NCBI GenBank assembly: GCA_002794735.1
Contig: NBAZ01000035.1
Span: 1 to 64,000, forward strand
DNA: 64,000 nt
Direction of reading: 5' to 3'
From: Pyrrhoderma lamaoense
Lineage: Eukaryota > Basidiomycota > Agaricomycetes > Hymenochaetales > Hymenochaetaceae
The position numbers and the translations under genes are program-made. The notes below the pieces were generated by a model that was not told the origin of the DNA, made no database searches, and worked only from the letters and a program-made list of their open reading frames with translations. The first letter of the stretch is position 1; every line of letters starts with the position of its first letter. Below are positions 1 to 11,785 of the stretch, in pieces.

Positions 1-2819
1 TCACTGACACGTGTTGAGCATATTGGCAACAAGCCCCGGATGTCATGTACTAAGCAAATTAATGTTGGTAAAGAGGTCTCTTCTATCTCATACTCTCCCG
101 ATGGTAAGCGAATTGTATTGGGATCATACGTAGATGCTGTAAGTGTATGGGATGTAGAGAGTGGTAAACAGCTGCTCGGGCCATTACATGGACAGTCAAG
201 CCTCATTAAGAGCGTCGCTTACTCTGCGGACGGGAGATATATTGCATCAGGATCTGGGGATGGTACGGCCCAGGTTTGGGAGGCTCTCACTGGCGAGAGT
301 GCTTATAGCCCACTTGTCGGTCATTCAGAGTCGGTCAATTCTGTTGCTTTCTCTGAAGACGGGAAGTATCTAGCATCGGGTTCTCAAGACATGTCTGTTC
401 GCCTATGGGATGTTGAGAGTGGGGCGCCTGTCGGAGAACCATTTAGAGGGAGTTCATTCGTGGAAAGTGTCGCATTCTCACCCAACGGGTGCTATCTTGC
501 ATCAGGATCATTGTTTCAAACTATCACTATCTGGGAGGTGCAAAGCAGAAAGATGGTCTGCCAACCGTTCAAAGGCCACTCAAGCTCGGTCACCTCCCTA
601 TCGTTTTCTCCAGACAGCAGTAAGATAGCATCGGGGTCATGGGATAGCACTATTTGTGTATGGGAAGTATCTACAGGAGATTTATTGCGCACATTCTTTG
701 GAGATGGCATGGGATGGGTATTATCTATTGCGTATTCTCATGACGGCAAACACATTTTGTCGGGTTCCGAGGATAAAGTGGTAAGAATGTGGAACGAGGA
801 AGACGATGACGCCCCTCCAGAAAGATTCGAAGGCCACACGGGCTGGGTTAAGTCTGTCTCCTTCGCACCTGACGATGAGCATTTCGCATCTGTTTCAGAT
901 GATGGGACGATTAGGTTCTGGGCTGTTAAAGGAGGAGTGACAGGATCAACATTTGAAGGACAAAGAGGCGTGATGATAGTGAAAACTAAACTTTTGGTCA
1001 ATTTTGACCTTGGTGTCGTATTTAGTGGCGAACGTGGGGTTTAGAGTCTGCTACACCAGACACGATGCTCAGGCTAAGATTTGGGGGCTAAATAGCGAGA
1101 TACTGACTCGGCCGTCCGCCGCGATTCTCGGTCGGACTGTAGAGATGATAGCAGACCTCGAGGCAAGCTGAGACTTCACAGACCAGTAAAAGTAGTAGAA
1201 ACGTATAAGAACCAGCAGCCCGACCGAGGCGTATTGAGGTAAAAGTGTATGTATTTCGGTCCGCCGGACGACTTGCGGTACGTCAGAGCGTTACAGAGCG
1301 CGCCGGCAGCCTAATAAAGCAGCAGCTAAGTAGATAAAGAGTACAGAAGACTAGTAGAGAGCTACTCGGGGGGGGGGGGTGTAGAAAGATAGCGACCGAG
1401 AGGAGTAGCTAGGAATTGATTGGGAATTGACTGGGGACTAATTGATTAACTACGGCCTCAAGTCTGGAGGCTTATATATCAAAACGCGAGATAAAGGTTA
1501 GATAATAAGGAAAGCATGGAGTCCAGGTGGCTATATGCCACTGGACGAAGGGTTTAAGCTATCAGAAACGAGGGGTCGTATAAACGAACCCTACCCTCGA
1601 GTAAGAGTAGAAAGTGAAGCTAAATAGTAAGAGAAATGAACGAGGCGCGCGGCCGAGTAGTAGCAATGGACTTCTCGGGCGAGTTAGAAAGTGCATTATA
1701 AATGCACTACGACCAGCCAAACACTTAGCTGGTCCTACAATAGCGATTGCAGTTTCACCGAGAACCGGAAAATTTCTTGTTTCCGCCTCCAATGATAATA
1801 CAGTCTGCGTGTGGGATGTAGAGAGCGGAAACTTGATCCTTCAACGCCATTCTTTCCAGGTTACTTCAGTGGCATTTTCGTCTGATGAAAATCATTTTGC
1901 TTCGGGATCTGCCGATTCTTTAATACGAATATGGAATATGATCGACGACCATTTCATCACATGCAACGGTCACACTGGCTGCGTTCGCTCAATCGCTTTT
2001 TCCCCTAATGGCGTACATCTCACATCAGGCTCTGACGATAGGTCAATCCGAGTATGGAACGTCGAAAATGGTTCAATGAAAACAGAACCATTCACTGGGC
2101 ACACTCGTAGAGTCCTCGCAGTCTGTTACTCTCCTGACGGAAAGAAGATTGCCTCAAGCTCAGAAGATGAAGTTGTCCGAATCTGGAATGCTTCAAGTGG
2201 CGATCTACTTTCCACTTTCAAGCGATATTCAAGTTTTTACAACTTTAATCGAAGATCAAGCTTGATCAATCCTATCAATTACTCCCACGATGGACAATAT
2301 ATCGTCTCTGGATACGATGACGACACAATTCAGGTTTGGAATACTGAAACTGGCAAAGCAGCGTGTAGCCCAATGATAAAACTTTCGAACTTTGTAACCT
2401 CGGTATGCTTTTTCTCCGATGGTAAATGGATAATATCAGGATCTTGGCACAGAACTGTCTGTATATGGAACGTATCGACTGGCGAACTCTTCTTTCAACT
2501 CCGTGTTGCATCACCTATCAACTCTGTCGCTGTCTTCCCTACATCTAACAGTGAATATATTAAATTTGCCTCAAGCTCAGATGATGGGACAATTCATGTT
2601 TGGTCCGTAAGTGTAGAGGCAAAAGGGAAGTTCTGGAACTTGGAAGATAACGGATGGATTACTGGCAGTAATGGTGATTTATTGATGTGGATTCCCTCAG
2701 ATCTCCGTCGCTCCCTCGTGTATGGATCACGCACGCTGAATACACAATTCTCAACAACATTCGATTCTTCAATCTATCAAGGCGACAGGTGGACTGACTG
2801 TTTCTTTCCCTTTTCATAA
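1..2819 (+). pseudogene. NLR-A: WD40 part of a NACHT-WD40 gene, truncated by window edge and split by a solo LTR
   Basis: The first base is already in frame, so the start and NACHT part lie upstream of the window. Two open segments, 1-979 and 1740-2819, together encode a 14-blade WD40 array like those of the intact paralogues. Blades 1-7 are in the first segment; blade 8 is cut; blades 9-14 and the tail (ending near WIPSDLRRSLVYGSRTLN) are in the second. A 760-bp solo LTR (980-1739) flanked by 4-bp direct repeats (atag) lies between them. Removing the LTR and one repeat copy restores the frame exactly (GVMI joined to AIAVSPRTGKF). No other disabling change is visible. As it stands, translation stops in the LTR at 1044 after a propeller-1 product. 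The second segment also has an ATG-initiated frame from 1614 that begins inside the LTR. Family role: ligand-sensing domain of a fungal NLR. I infer loss of the full-length product. Confidence 0.85.
980..1739 (-). repeat. Solo LTR (family L1) inserted in NLR-A
   Basis: This 760-bp block starts TGAAAACTAAAC and ends CTGGTCCTACA, the same ends as the paired LTRs at 13541-14306 and 16795-17562. It is flanked by atag at 976-979 and 1740-1743. No internal region is present, so it is a solo LTR left by LTR-LTR recombination. It differs from the paired LTRs at many positions (for example in the region around 1080-1330), so it is older than that insertion. Confidence 0.92.
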
Positions 2820-4098
2820 CGTGTACTCTTCATGCTACAAACTCATTTGTAGTACTATTTATTCTTCAATATTTTATACTACATGCATCGCACTGTTCTC
2901 GTATTATACTTATATCTAAAAAGGTGGTAACTTTTTTATATCATGCTTTGCGCATGTAAAAATTATTGTTATCATCATTTGTAACTCATTTGAAATCACT
3001 TAGTTACACTCAGAGTGGTTATATGAAACTGAAAACATTTGTACCGGGCAGAGTAACTAATAAATGTTAGATACATAGAATATGTAAAATACTAAAATAC
3101 TAATTCTTTGTGAGAATTTGCAAGAATGATACTTCTTCTCTGAATTGGTCTAAAACTCGGCTTATTGCACATTTTCTTGTATTATGGAGTTGAATTAACT
3201 TTAGAGGGTCTTGAATTCTCTTGCTATTAACTTGCAACCCATCTTACATAAGTGATCATCATTAAGAAGTGATACTGATAAACACACGGCTTCCATGAGG
3301 CTCTCATTCGTATTGACCCCTATTCATTCCCACCTCATTATTTTACCCTTCTAACTGTTCTTCAAACCTCACAAAATATCAATTTATATAATAATACTGC
3401 ATTTGCTCTATACGCAAAAGTCAGCCGAAAGTGTGAGAATAGATGCTGGATACGTTGTTAGAGTAGAGCAGCCTCGAAACTTTTAATGATCTGTACCTCA
3501 GTATATTCATGATTTTTAACTGAACACGTTCTCTACGACATAAATTGATGTACTAGTGTCAGAAAGCAGCACACATATCTTATGTCCTCCTGAGACATAG
3601 CATATAAAAATGTTTCTTCACTACTACCTATCACGCGATTGCATGTGTGTTCTGTGTTTTTGCTGAAACCGCTAAGCGATAGTAGTTTGTATATACAAAA
3701 CGTGTAAATGCCAAATAGTCGAGCTCAAAGCCTTAGGAGTAGTCATACATGTACATGTAATCATCTCTCGGTGAGCTGCCTTGAGAGTGGAGATAACCAG
3801 TACCCCTGAGCATTAAATTTCTATGTATTACGATCATGAAGATGGCAAGCTGATAGAAGCACATATTATATCCATCAATCGCCTAAGAACCTCATGACTG
3901 GCCTAGCCTCAACATATTCGTTTCTATCTGAGATAAAGCACCGCGTTCCCACATTCTCATACCAGTTCTATATCTATTATCAATAACTGATCCCGTCAAG
4001 CAGCCTTATGACATAGCTTGTATGCTGAACAGGACCTTCTCTCTCATCTTAACCTCGAAGCTTTATCGTACAAATCAAAGCAAATGAGAGTAGCTGAC
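2820..4098. other. Intergenic region between NLR-A and NLR-B
   Basis: AT-rich sequence with no convincing reading frame. A stretch near 3240-3400 resembles the upstream region of NLR-E (about 23050-23180), including a pyrimidine-rich run. I take it as a diverged NLR promoter-proximal repeat. I see no RNA gene or mobile element here. Confidence 0.5.
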
Positions 4099-7000
4099 AT
4101 GTCATCCTTTTATACTCTTCGAGGTCTGATCTGTGCTATTCAGATGGTCGGTCCTTAACTGACCATTTATCTCCTCTAGTATCACGATCCGACGTGACTT
4201 TCCCAGGTAAATCGAAGGCACCAGATCTATACGTGAAAGTTTCGTTTGGAAATGAGAGCTATAGAACACGATCTATCAATGAGCTACCACCTCGCTGGAA
4301 CGAGACTTTTCCTATGTACGCTACACAGAAATTCGATTGATTTGATTATCGAAGCTAATAGCACCTCCCTGGATAAGTACTTGCTCAAGTCATGACACCA
4401 GATTTACTATCAATCTGATGAAGGAAGGTTTAAAAGACAGCAGAATCGGAAGTAAGGACTGTTCTTTAAATGAAATACTTAGGGAGGACGGTGAAGGTGA
4501 GTGTAAAACAAGTATTCACACACAAAGCGCTAATAGGTTGTAAAAGATGTTTGCATATCTTTACAATCAAAGTCCGGATCACAGTACTCGATTTTCTTGT
4601 GTCTTCGACCATCCGATGAAACGAGGAACGCCGAGATAACCCTCGTGAATCTTGCTCGCATCCTACTCGATATCAATACATCTAACGATTATAGCTTTGT
4701 GGAGAATGTCAACATGATGTTCGACATAGCAAAGAATGCAGCGAAAAGCGATGCATGCCAATCACTAGTGAATATAGGCTATAAGATCACGGCATTTGTT
4801 GAGTTTGGTAACAGTATAGCAGATGTGAGTACTTTTGTGCTGATAACAAACCATGATACTTTGTTGACCGAACTAATAGGCAAGTCCATATCTGAAATTA
4901 GCATGGTGTATAACGACGGCATTCCTAAAAGCAAGTCCAATGTTAATTTACAAACGAACTGAAACTGAGATCTCTTAGATAATTGCGACTCAAACCAAAA
5001 CTGATAAGCGAGTGAAAGATCTCGTAAAGAACCTGATGAACCTGTTTCTGATCATCAAGGAGACATCAATTTTCGCAAACCCGTCTGAATCCTTACTTTC
5101 AATTATTACCAACATCCTCAACTTCATCACCCAGTGCAATACCCTTATTCAAGACTATGCGCAAAAGAGTTTCATTGGTAAGTTAAGTAAACATGTGTAG
5201 TAATGCGTACTTATTGGTCAAGTCTTTAGCCCGTGCGGTTTTACAAAATAAGAAGGCAGCGATAGATGATCTGGAGATAGCATTAGCAGATCTTGAAAAG
5301 GATCTGAGCCTGGCGTTTGAAAGACAGGAGACTATTGAGGTGGAAATTAGGTCACTTAAAATGGGTAAGCTTGAAGTATTGAGTCTCAGTAGTCATATGT
5401 TTACTAATTACTTGGTACAGAGTTGGAAAAGAAGCTTCAGCCAAGGTATGAGAGGGGACGTGATCGTCAAGGATGCTGTGAAGGGACGCGTACCGAGTTG
5501 TTGAAAGAGATTGACGAGTGGGTACAAGACGTGAATACGTCTAATGTATTCTTTCTTCTTGGACATGCAGGGACTGGTAAAAGCACAGTCGCTACTACGG
5601 TTGCAGAGAAATACGAGCGTCTGAAACAACTTGGTTCACGCCAATACTTTATGAGAGGACAGAGTGATCCTTTCTTCATATTCCGCACTATCGCATACGG
5701 TCTAGCAAGACAAAACCTGGCGGTTGCTCGAGCTATCAAAGCACAACTTGATGATAATGAACTGGAAACAGCTACGCCAGATAGAGCATTCGAGATTTTA
5801 ATTCACGAACCGCTTCACGCACTTACGAAGAATGAGGGTACAGGCGGTATATTTCTTACCGTCCTAGATGCGATAGACGAATGCGGGAGCGAAGAGTCTC
5901 GAGGACCATATCTCAGGCTGATAAAGGAGAATTTGAAGAAGCTGCCTTCCAACTATCGTTTTCTTATCACGAGCAGACCAGAAAAGAGCGTCGCTTCACT
6001 TGAGGAACTAGAGCATTTGGGGGTACGCTACAAACATCTAGATCACGATTCAGATGACGCCAAGAAAGATGTGCTAAAATACATTCGAAGCAAGCTTTTG
6101 GAGTTGAAAGAAAGACGTGTGTTAGACATAGACCCGGATTGGCCACGGGAGAGTGATATGAATGCCCTGGGGGATGCTGCAGGTGGTCTATTTATATGGG
6201 CATCAACTGCTATGAAGCTTATCGAAAGTAAGAAAAGGAACAAGACGGCTGAACTGAAGCGACTAGTACGCACAAAATCACTGTCACTTGACAATCTGTA
6301 TGCAACTGTATTTGAGAACTCTCTTGATTGGGACGACGCGACGCGACGTGACTTTCCAAAGGTGTTTTCACTGATTCTATTTGGTAAAGAGCAACTTACG
6401 GTTTCATCTATTGATGCGTTGATGGGGCTTGAAGACGGAACGACAAAAAGCATTCTCGAGTGTTTACGCTCACTAGTAGCTTTTGACCCTAGTCAAGTTG
6501 TTCGTTTATACCACACTTCCCTGTACGATTACCTCACATCGAGTGGGACGCGTGGAAAAGCATGGTTTATTGATGAGAAGAAGGAAACGGTGTATCTCTC
6601 TCTGCGATGTTTCAAGGTGATGGAAGAGCTTCGGTTCAACATTTGTGACTTGGAGACATCGTACAAGCTGAATAAGGACGTACCCAGAATTGAGGAACGA
6701 GTAAGAGATAATATTCCTGAATCGCTACGATATGCATGTCGCCATTGGTCTTCTCATCTGCGCAGGGTCCCTTACTCGATTGATCTACTGGATCATCTCG
6801 AGCCCTTTACGTTCAACCGATTGTTGTATTGGATCGAAGTGCTTAGTCTAACTGGCTCAGTGTACGCATTCCTTATGCCGTCACTTGAAAATGCCCTCAC
6901 CTGGATAGGGGTTAGTTACTATATGTTTATTCATGACTATAACTAATACCCATGCAGGAAAAGCAGCAGCAATTATCAACATTACTCCAAGATGCCCACG

Positions 7001-9171
7001 ATCAGCTTCTAACATTCATTGATCCCATCTCCCAAAGTAGTCCGCATATATACATGTCATTCCTCCCGTTCCTGGGAAAAGATTCCATTGTTTCTGAGCA
7101 CTACACCAAACGAGCACAGTCACTAACAGAGGTAGACTATATTGGTGACAAGCCCCGAATGGCAGGTACTAAACAAATCATTAATGTTGGAAACATTATC
7201 CGCTCTACCTCGTACTCTCCTGATGGTAAACGAATTGTATCTGGGTCATTTGAAGGCGCTGTCAACGTATGGGATGCAAGTACCGGAAAATTACTCCTCG
7301 GGCCACTTCTTGGTCATTCACTTGACGTTGCGGCTGTAGTGTTCTCCCCTGATGGGAGATTCATCGCGTCGGGAGCTCTTGATTTGAAAGTACGGGTATG
7401 GAATGCACTTACTGGTGAGAGCGCTTACAACCCACTTGTCGGCCATTATGGAAAGATCAATTCGATTGTCTTTTCTCGAGACGGAAAATATATAGTATCG
7501 GGTTCGCTTGACAGGACTATTCGATTTTGGGATGCTAAGAGCGGTGTGCTAGCCGAAAAGCCGTTGAGAGGGCACTCAAATGAAGTAGAATGTATCTCGT
7601 TCTCACCAAATGGACACTACCTCGCATCAGGGTCAGCAGACTTAAGCGTAGTTGTCTGGGACGTACAAGGAAAAAAGATGATTTTCAACACATTAAAAGG
7701 CCACTCAGGCCCAGTCAAATGCGTATCGTTTTCTCCAGACAGCGAGAAAATTACATCAGGTGTAAAGGGTTGCGCTACCTATGTGTGGGAAGTGTCGACT
7801 GGCAGCTTACTGTATATGTTTTCTAAAGATGACATAAACTCAGATGCATATTCCTATAATGGCAAATATATTTTGTCAGGATCTTGGGATAGCATAATAA
7901 GGATGTGGGATACAGAAGACAGCGATGCTCCCCCGAAAGTCTTTCGGGGTCATATTCGCCCTGTTTTTTCTGTCTCATTCGCACCTAACTGTAAGAACTT
8001 CGTCTCTGGGTCATATGACAAAACAATCAGGATCTGGGACATTGGAGGAGGAGTGTCAGAAACAAAGTTCAAAGGGCAAACAGGCTCCATAGACGCAATT
8101 GCGATTTCACCTAGGACTGGAAAGTTTCTTGTTTCCGGATCCACCAGCTTTGTTAACACAGTGTGCGTATGGAATACAGAGAGCGGAAAGTTGATCAAAG
8201 GTCCACTAAAAGGACATACCCAAGGGGTGCAGTCCGTCGCATTTTCATCTGACGAGATTCACTTTGCTTCGGGATCGGAGGATGCTTCTGTACGAATATG
8301 GAATATGATCGACGACAAATTTGTCACATGCAAAGGTCACAATCGACGTATCAGCGCACTCACCTTTTCTCCTGATGGTTCTCAACTTGCCTCATGCTCT
8401 TACGACAAGTCCATCCGAATATGGGATGTCAAATGTAAAGGTGATACATTGGTAGAAGAGTCAATCGTCATGATGCTTCCTCATGCTGTCCTCTCGATGT
8501 GTTATTCTTCTGACGGAGAGAAGATTGCCTCCGGATCAGCCGCCAATACCGTCAGTATTTGGAATGCTTCAAAAGGTGATCTACTTTCCACTTTTAAAGG
8601 ACCATATAAGGAGTTCCTTTTCTTTTATCACTTATACCATGGATCGTACTTTGCCTCTGGATCTGAAAGTGAAACACTGCGAGTCTGGGACACTGATATA
8701 GATCGAGGTGCATTCTTAGGTCATACGCATCGTGTGTCCTCAGTAAGCTTTTCACCCGATGGAAAATGGATCATTTCAGGTTCTTGGGACAAAACCGTAT
8801 GTATATGGAATGCGTCAACCGGGGATCTCTTCTTTCAAGCTCGTGTTCCATCATTGGTTAATCATGTCGCCGTTTTCCCTACATCTGATAGTAAATATAT
8901 CAAATTTGCCTCAAGCTCTGAAAGTGGAGTAATCCACTTTTGGTCCGTAGATGTCGAGTCAGAAGGAAAGAAATGGCGACTTGAAGACGATGGATGGCTC
9001 ACTGGAGAAAAAGGTAATCTACTCATGTGGATTCCTTCAGATCTCCGTCGTTCTCTTGTTCAAGGGCCGCGCGCACTGAATACACAATTTTCAACAAAAT
9101 TGCACTTGTCAGCATATCAGGGTGACCAATGGACTACTTGCTTCCCCTATAACAACTCAGATAGCTCATAA
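4099..9171 (+). CDS. NLR-B: C2-like/NACHT/14xWD40 protein, intact (1548 aa)
   Basis: Proposed exons: 4099-4123, 4180-4315, 4378-4496, 4547-4824, 4880-4930, 4979-5177, 5230-5364, 5421-6910, 6958-9171. They sum to 4647 nt, in frame throughout. Order in the protein: a C2-like domain (about 1-95, with the P-x-WNETFP motif), a helical region (about 96-270), a coiled-coil-like exon 7 (about 270-314), and NACHT. NACHT shows Walker A GHAGTGKS at about 362-369, Walker B LDAIDECG, and the YRFLITSRPE and RLYHTSLYDYL motifs. Fourteen WD40 repeats follow, then a tail ending in GDQWTTCFP. Intron 5 appears to use a GC-AG donor (gcaagt at 4931). Blades 6 and 12 are degenerate in sequence. By family it is a cytosolic STAND sensor in which WD40 senses a ligand and NACHT oligomerises. 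The ligand is unknown. Confidence 0.88.
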
Positions 9172-9676
9172 CCTGCTTCCACTAATTTATAAAATCAACT
9201 ATACTTCTATACGTGTCTCATTATGTCTTTCCAGTCTTCACGTTATGTGATACCAATTTAGTAGTAGACTATTGATTAACTAGCACATTACCATGTATCA
9301 CACAGTGACATCCGTCTGTATTGTCTTCCCTCAGGCAAGTAGATACTGTAGAAATGTATAGAATAGAGCCCGAGTACAGTCAGAGTGGTACAAACTCATC
9401 TGGGAAGCCTAATAAGAAGCAGAGCGATATTTAAAGAGTACGTTCAAGGTACTATAATAAAGCGTCACAACACGTATCACATGCATATGATCGCTGTTGT
9501 TATGGTAGTAAAGAGCACGCGCTGTCTTGACTAATATGAAACACCGCACCTTTTCCTCAATTAGCATTTTTCTACTCTTGTCCCACAATAGTGGTATTAT
9601 ACGTGAAGATTCTCTCTGAGTCTAAAAGCTATAATCCAATTCATCCTATATTTTTGACCATACTCTCCTACTAGCG
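9172..9676. other. Intergenic region with an LTR fragment
   Basis: About 9340-9450 is a diverged remnant of the L1 LTR in minus orientation. It contains recognisable blocks around gtagaaatgtatagaat and gcctaataagaagcagag. The remainder, up to the ATG at 9677, is AT-rich and presumably holds the promoter of the small gene that follows. Nothing else is recognised. Confidence 0.5.
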
Positions 9677-10465
9677 ATGCCTCGCCCCCGTCCTCGTCCA
9701 AATAGACTACCTCCTAACGTCATTGATGAGCTCAAGGACAGACTCTATCGCTACACCTTGAAATTCCAGAGAATTGCTGATCGCCTCCGTGAATCAAGAA
9801 TACCGGAGGATGAATTCACACGTATAAATGCAATCGCCCAGGGTGAATGGGGACCAGGCCGCCTCTACCGGATACCCAAAGCAGATAATGAGGAAGAGCG
9901 ACGCGCATTCTTTCAAATGATCGAGGACAGATATGCACTGGTGGATAGCACCACGGACTATCTTGAGTAAGTAACTCCTAATGTTTTTATCGCCTCGCTT
10001 CACTAAATTCAACTTATATAGACTTCACAGATCTCAGTTAGCATTCTACTATGCTATTCTAGTTGTTCAAGAACAAGACTTAGCAGAAGAAGATTACATA
10101 CGTATTTATCGTGAGGCTTGTGATAAAGCGTGAGCTAGTACTAGTACTAGTACTACACTTCTATAGTAGATGAAACTTACATATATTACTTATCTTACAG
10201 GATGTTGGAGTTAACTGGAAGGGATCGACGCGTTCCAAGACAAGCTAATATGGCGTCTGAGATATACAATATTGTTCTGAAAAAGTTCAAATATAAGCTT
10301 GGTGAGGGGCCGGAGAGGGTAGTGAAAGTTAATGATTATTTGAATAGTGCATTATATGGGTCCATCTATATGGTTGAGATTGATGGGAACCCCGAGGAAA
10401 GAAAGGATATTGAGGAGATGAGAGAGATTTTGGCTTCACGTACTTCCGACTATATTGATGAGTAA
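9677..10465 (+). CDS. Unrecognised 220-aa protein, three exons
   Basis: Exons 9677-9966, 10022-10129 and 10201-10465 are joined by introns with gtaagt/tatag and gtgagc/acag borders. The sum is 663 nt (220 aa plus stop), in frame across both junctions. The N-terminus is Arg/Pro-rich (MPRPRPRPNRLPP). The rest is highly charged and predicted mostly helical, with no signal peptide or membrane segment. I do not recognise the family. It is the only apparently intact non-NLR, non-transposon gene in the window, sitting between NLR-B and a solo LTR. Intron 2 carries a short ctagta repeat. It could be a lineage-specific protein. Support is the clean splice pattern and open frame only. Confidence 0.6.
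10130..10156. repeat. Short ctagta microsatellite in intron 2 of the 220-aa gene
   Basis: Just after the gtgagc donor, about four units of a self-complementary ctagta repeat are present. Confidence 0.8.
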
Positions 10466-10927
10466 TTAACTTCCCTCAAGCTTCCTGTATCTGTTATCTA
10501 GTCTTCAAGTTCTTTCAATTACCTTAACCAAGATACAAGTAAATGAGCTTGGCTCAACATTGACAATGCGTGTATATGTCCCCATCAACACTTAAGAAAT
10601 TTACTTAGATAGTCCGTGTAGATATAGTGAGTCATTCTATGCTTTGTATGTTTTATATCGCTGTATGTTAGAGATCAAAGATTCCTCCAGGCTGTGAAGT
10701 CGCTATGATACTTGTGGAAACACGTCAAAGAAGAAAACAGCATGTTTCACATCGTGCTTTTTAAGAGAGAAAACTTACCCCACTTTCATCTTCCAATAAT
10801 TTGTAATTGGCGCGGCGCAACAGAGCAAGATTACTGCTGACACTACTAGAGTTAAAAATTGATTAATATACTCCTTTTTTTTATGCAAAGTAGCCAACCA
10901 TGTAACCGCGTCCCTGCAAAATGCCGG
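10466..10927. other. Intergenic region downstream of the 220-aa gene
   Basis: AT-rich with no open frame of note. Bounded on the right by the older L1 LTR copy. Nothing else recognised. Confidence 0.4.
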
Positions 10928-11609
10928 TGAAAACTAAAACTTTGGTCAGGGTTGGACCTTTGAGTCGTATTAAGTGGCGAGGACGTGGGATTTAGACTCT
11001 GCCTACACCAGACACGATGCTCAGGCTCAGAGCGAGTAACTCGACTTCGGTTGGAGCGTAGAGACTGACAGAAACCTTAAGGCGAGCTGAGACCTCACAG
11101 ACAGGTAAAAGTAGTAGAAACGTATATAACAGAGCCCCGACCGAAGCTGCAGTTATAGACAAAAGTGCATGTATTCCGGTCCGCCCGGACGACTTGCAGT
11201 AAAGTCAGAGCGTTACAAGCGCGTCCAGGCAGCCTATAAAGCAGCAGAGTAGTAGATAAAGAGTACATGCGACTATCAGAGAGCTACTTCGCGGAAGGGG
11301 GGGAGGGGGTAGACTGTAAGGAATTGACTGGGAGTTGGCTGATAAACTATGGCCTCAAGTCTGGAGGCTTATATAGTAAAACGCGAGATAAAGGCAGATA
11401 ATAGGAAAGCATGGCTTACAGGTGGCTTTACGTCACTGGACGAAGGGTTTAAGCTATCAGAAATGAGGGGGCCATACAAACGATCTCTATCCTTGAGTAA
11501 GAGTGGAAAGTGAAGCTGAATAGTAAGAGAAATGGACGAGGCGCGTGGCCGAGTTACAAAGTGCATTATTAATGCACTACGTCCGGCTAAACACTTAGTT
11601 GGTCCTACG
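10928..11609 (-). repeat. Diverged solo LTR, family L1
   Basis: About 680 bp, starting TGAAAACTAAAAC and ending TTGGTCCTACG; the terminal A is mutated. It is clearly colinear with the other L1 LTRs but has many substitutions and several deletions. No flanking direct repeat is recognisable. I read it as an older insertion in minus orientation. Confidence 0.85.
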
Positions 11610-11740
11610 TCGTCTATTCATGAGTATAAGTAACTTCTCCAATACTACCGTTCAAGCTCTTTCATAACAGGCTCACACTGAACATGCTTAATTATATTTT
11701 GATCACAATCACTCCTAGATCCCGCGCTATTTTTATAATT

Positions 11741-11785
11741 ACCATCAACCGGTGATTTCCTTCGAACAGCCTTGAGGCAGGCTGA
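11741..11785 (+). promoter_or_regulatory. Conserved NLR upstream module (copy at NLR-D)
   Basis: The sequence contains ATCAACCGGTGATTTCC followed, after a short spacer, by the near-palindrome GCCTTGAGGC. It ends about 97 bp before the NLR-D ATG. Similar blocks precede NLR-G, -I and -J, with partial ones at NLR-H and at relics. Function is inferred from conservation of sequence and position. Confidence 0.6.
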
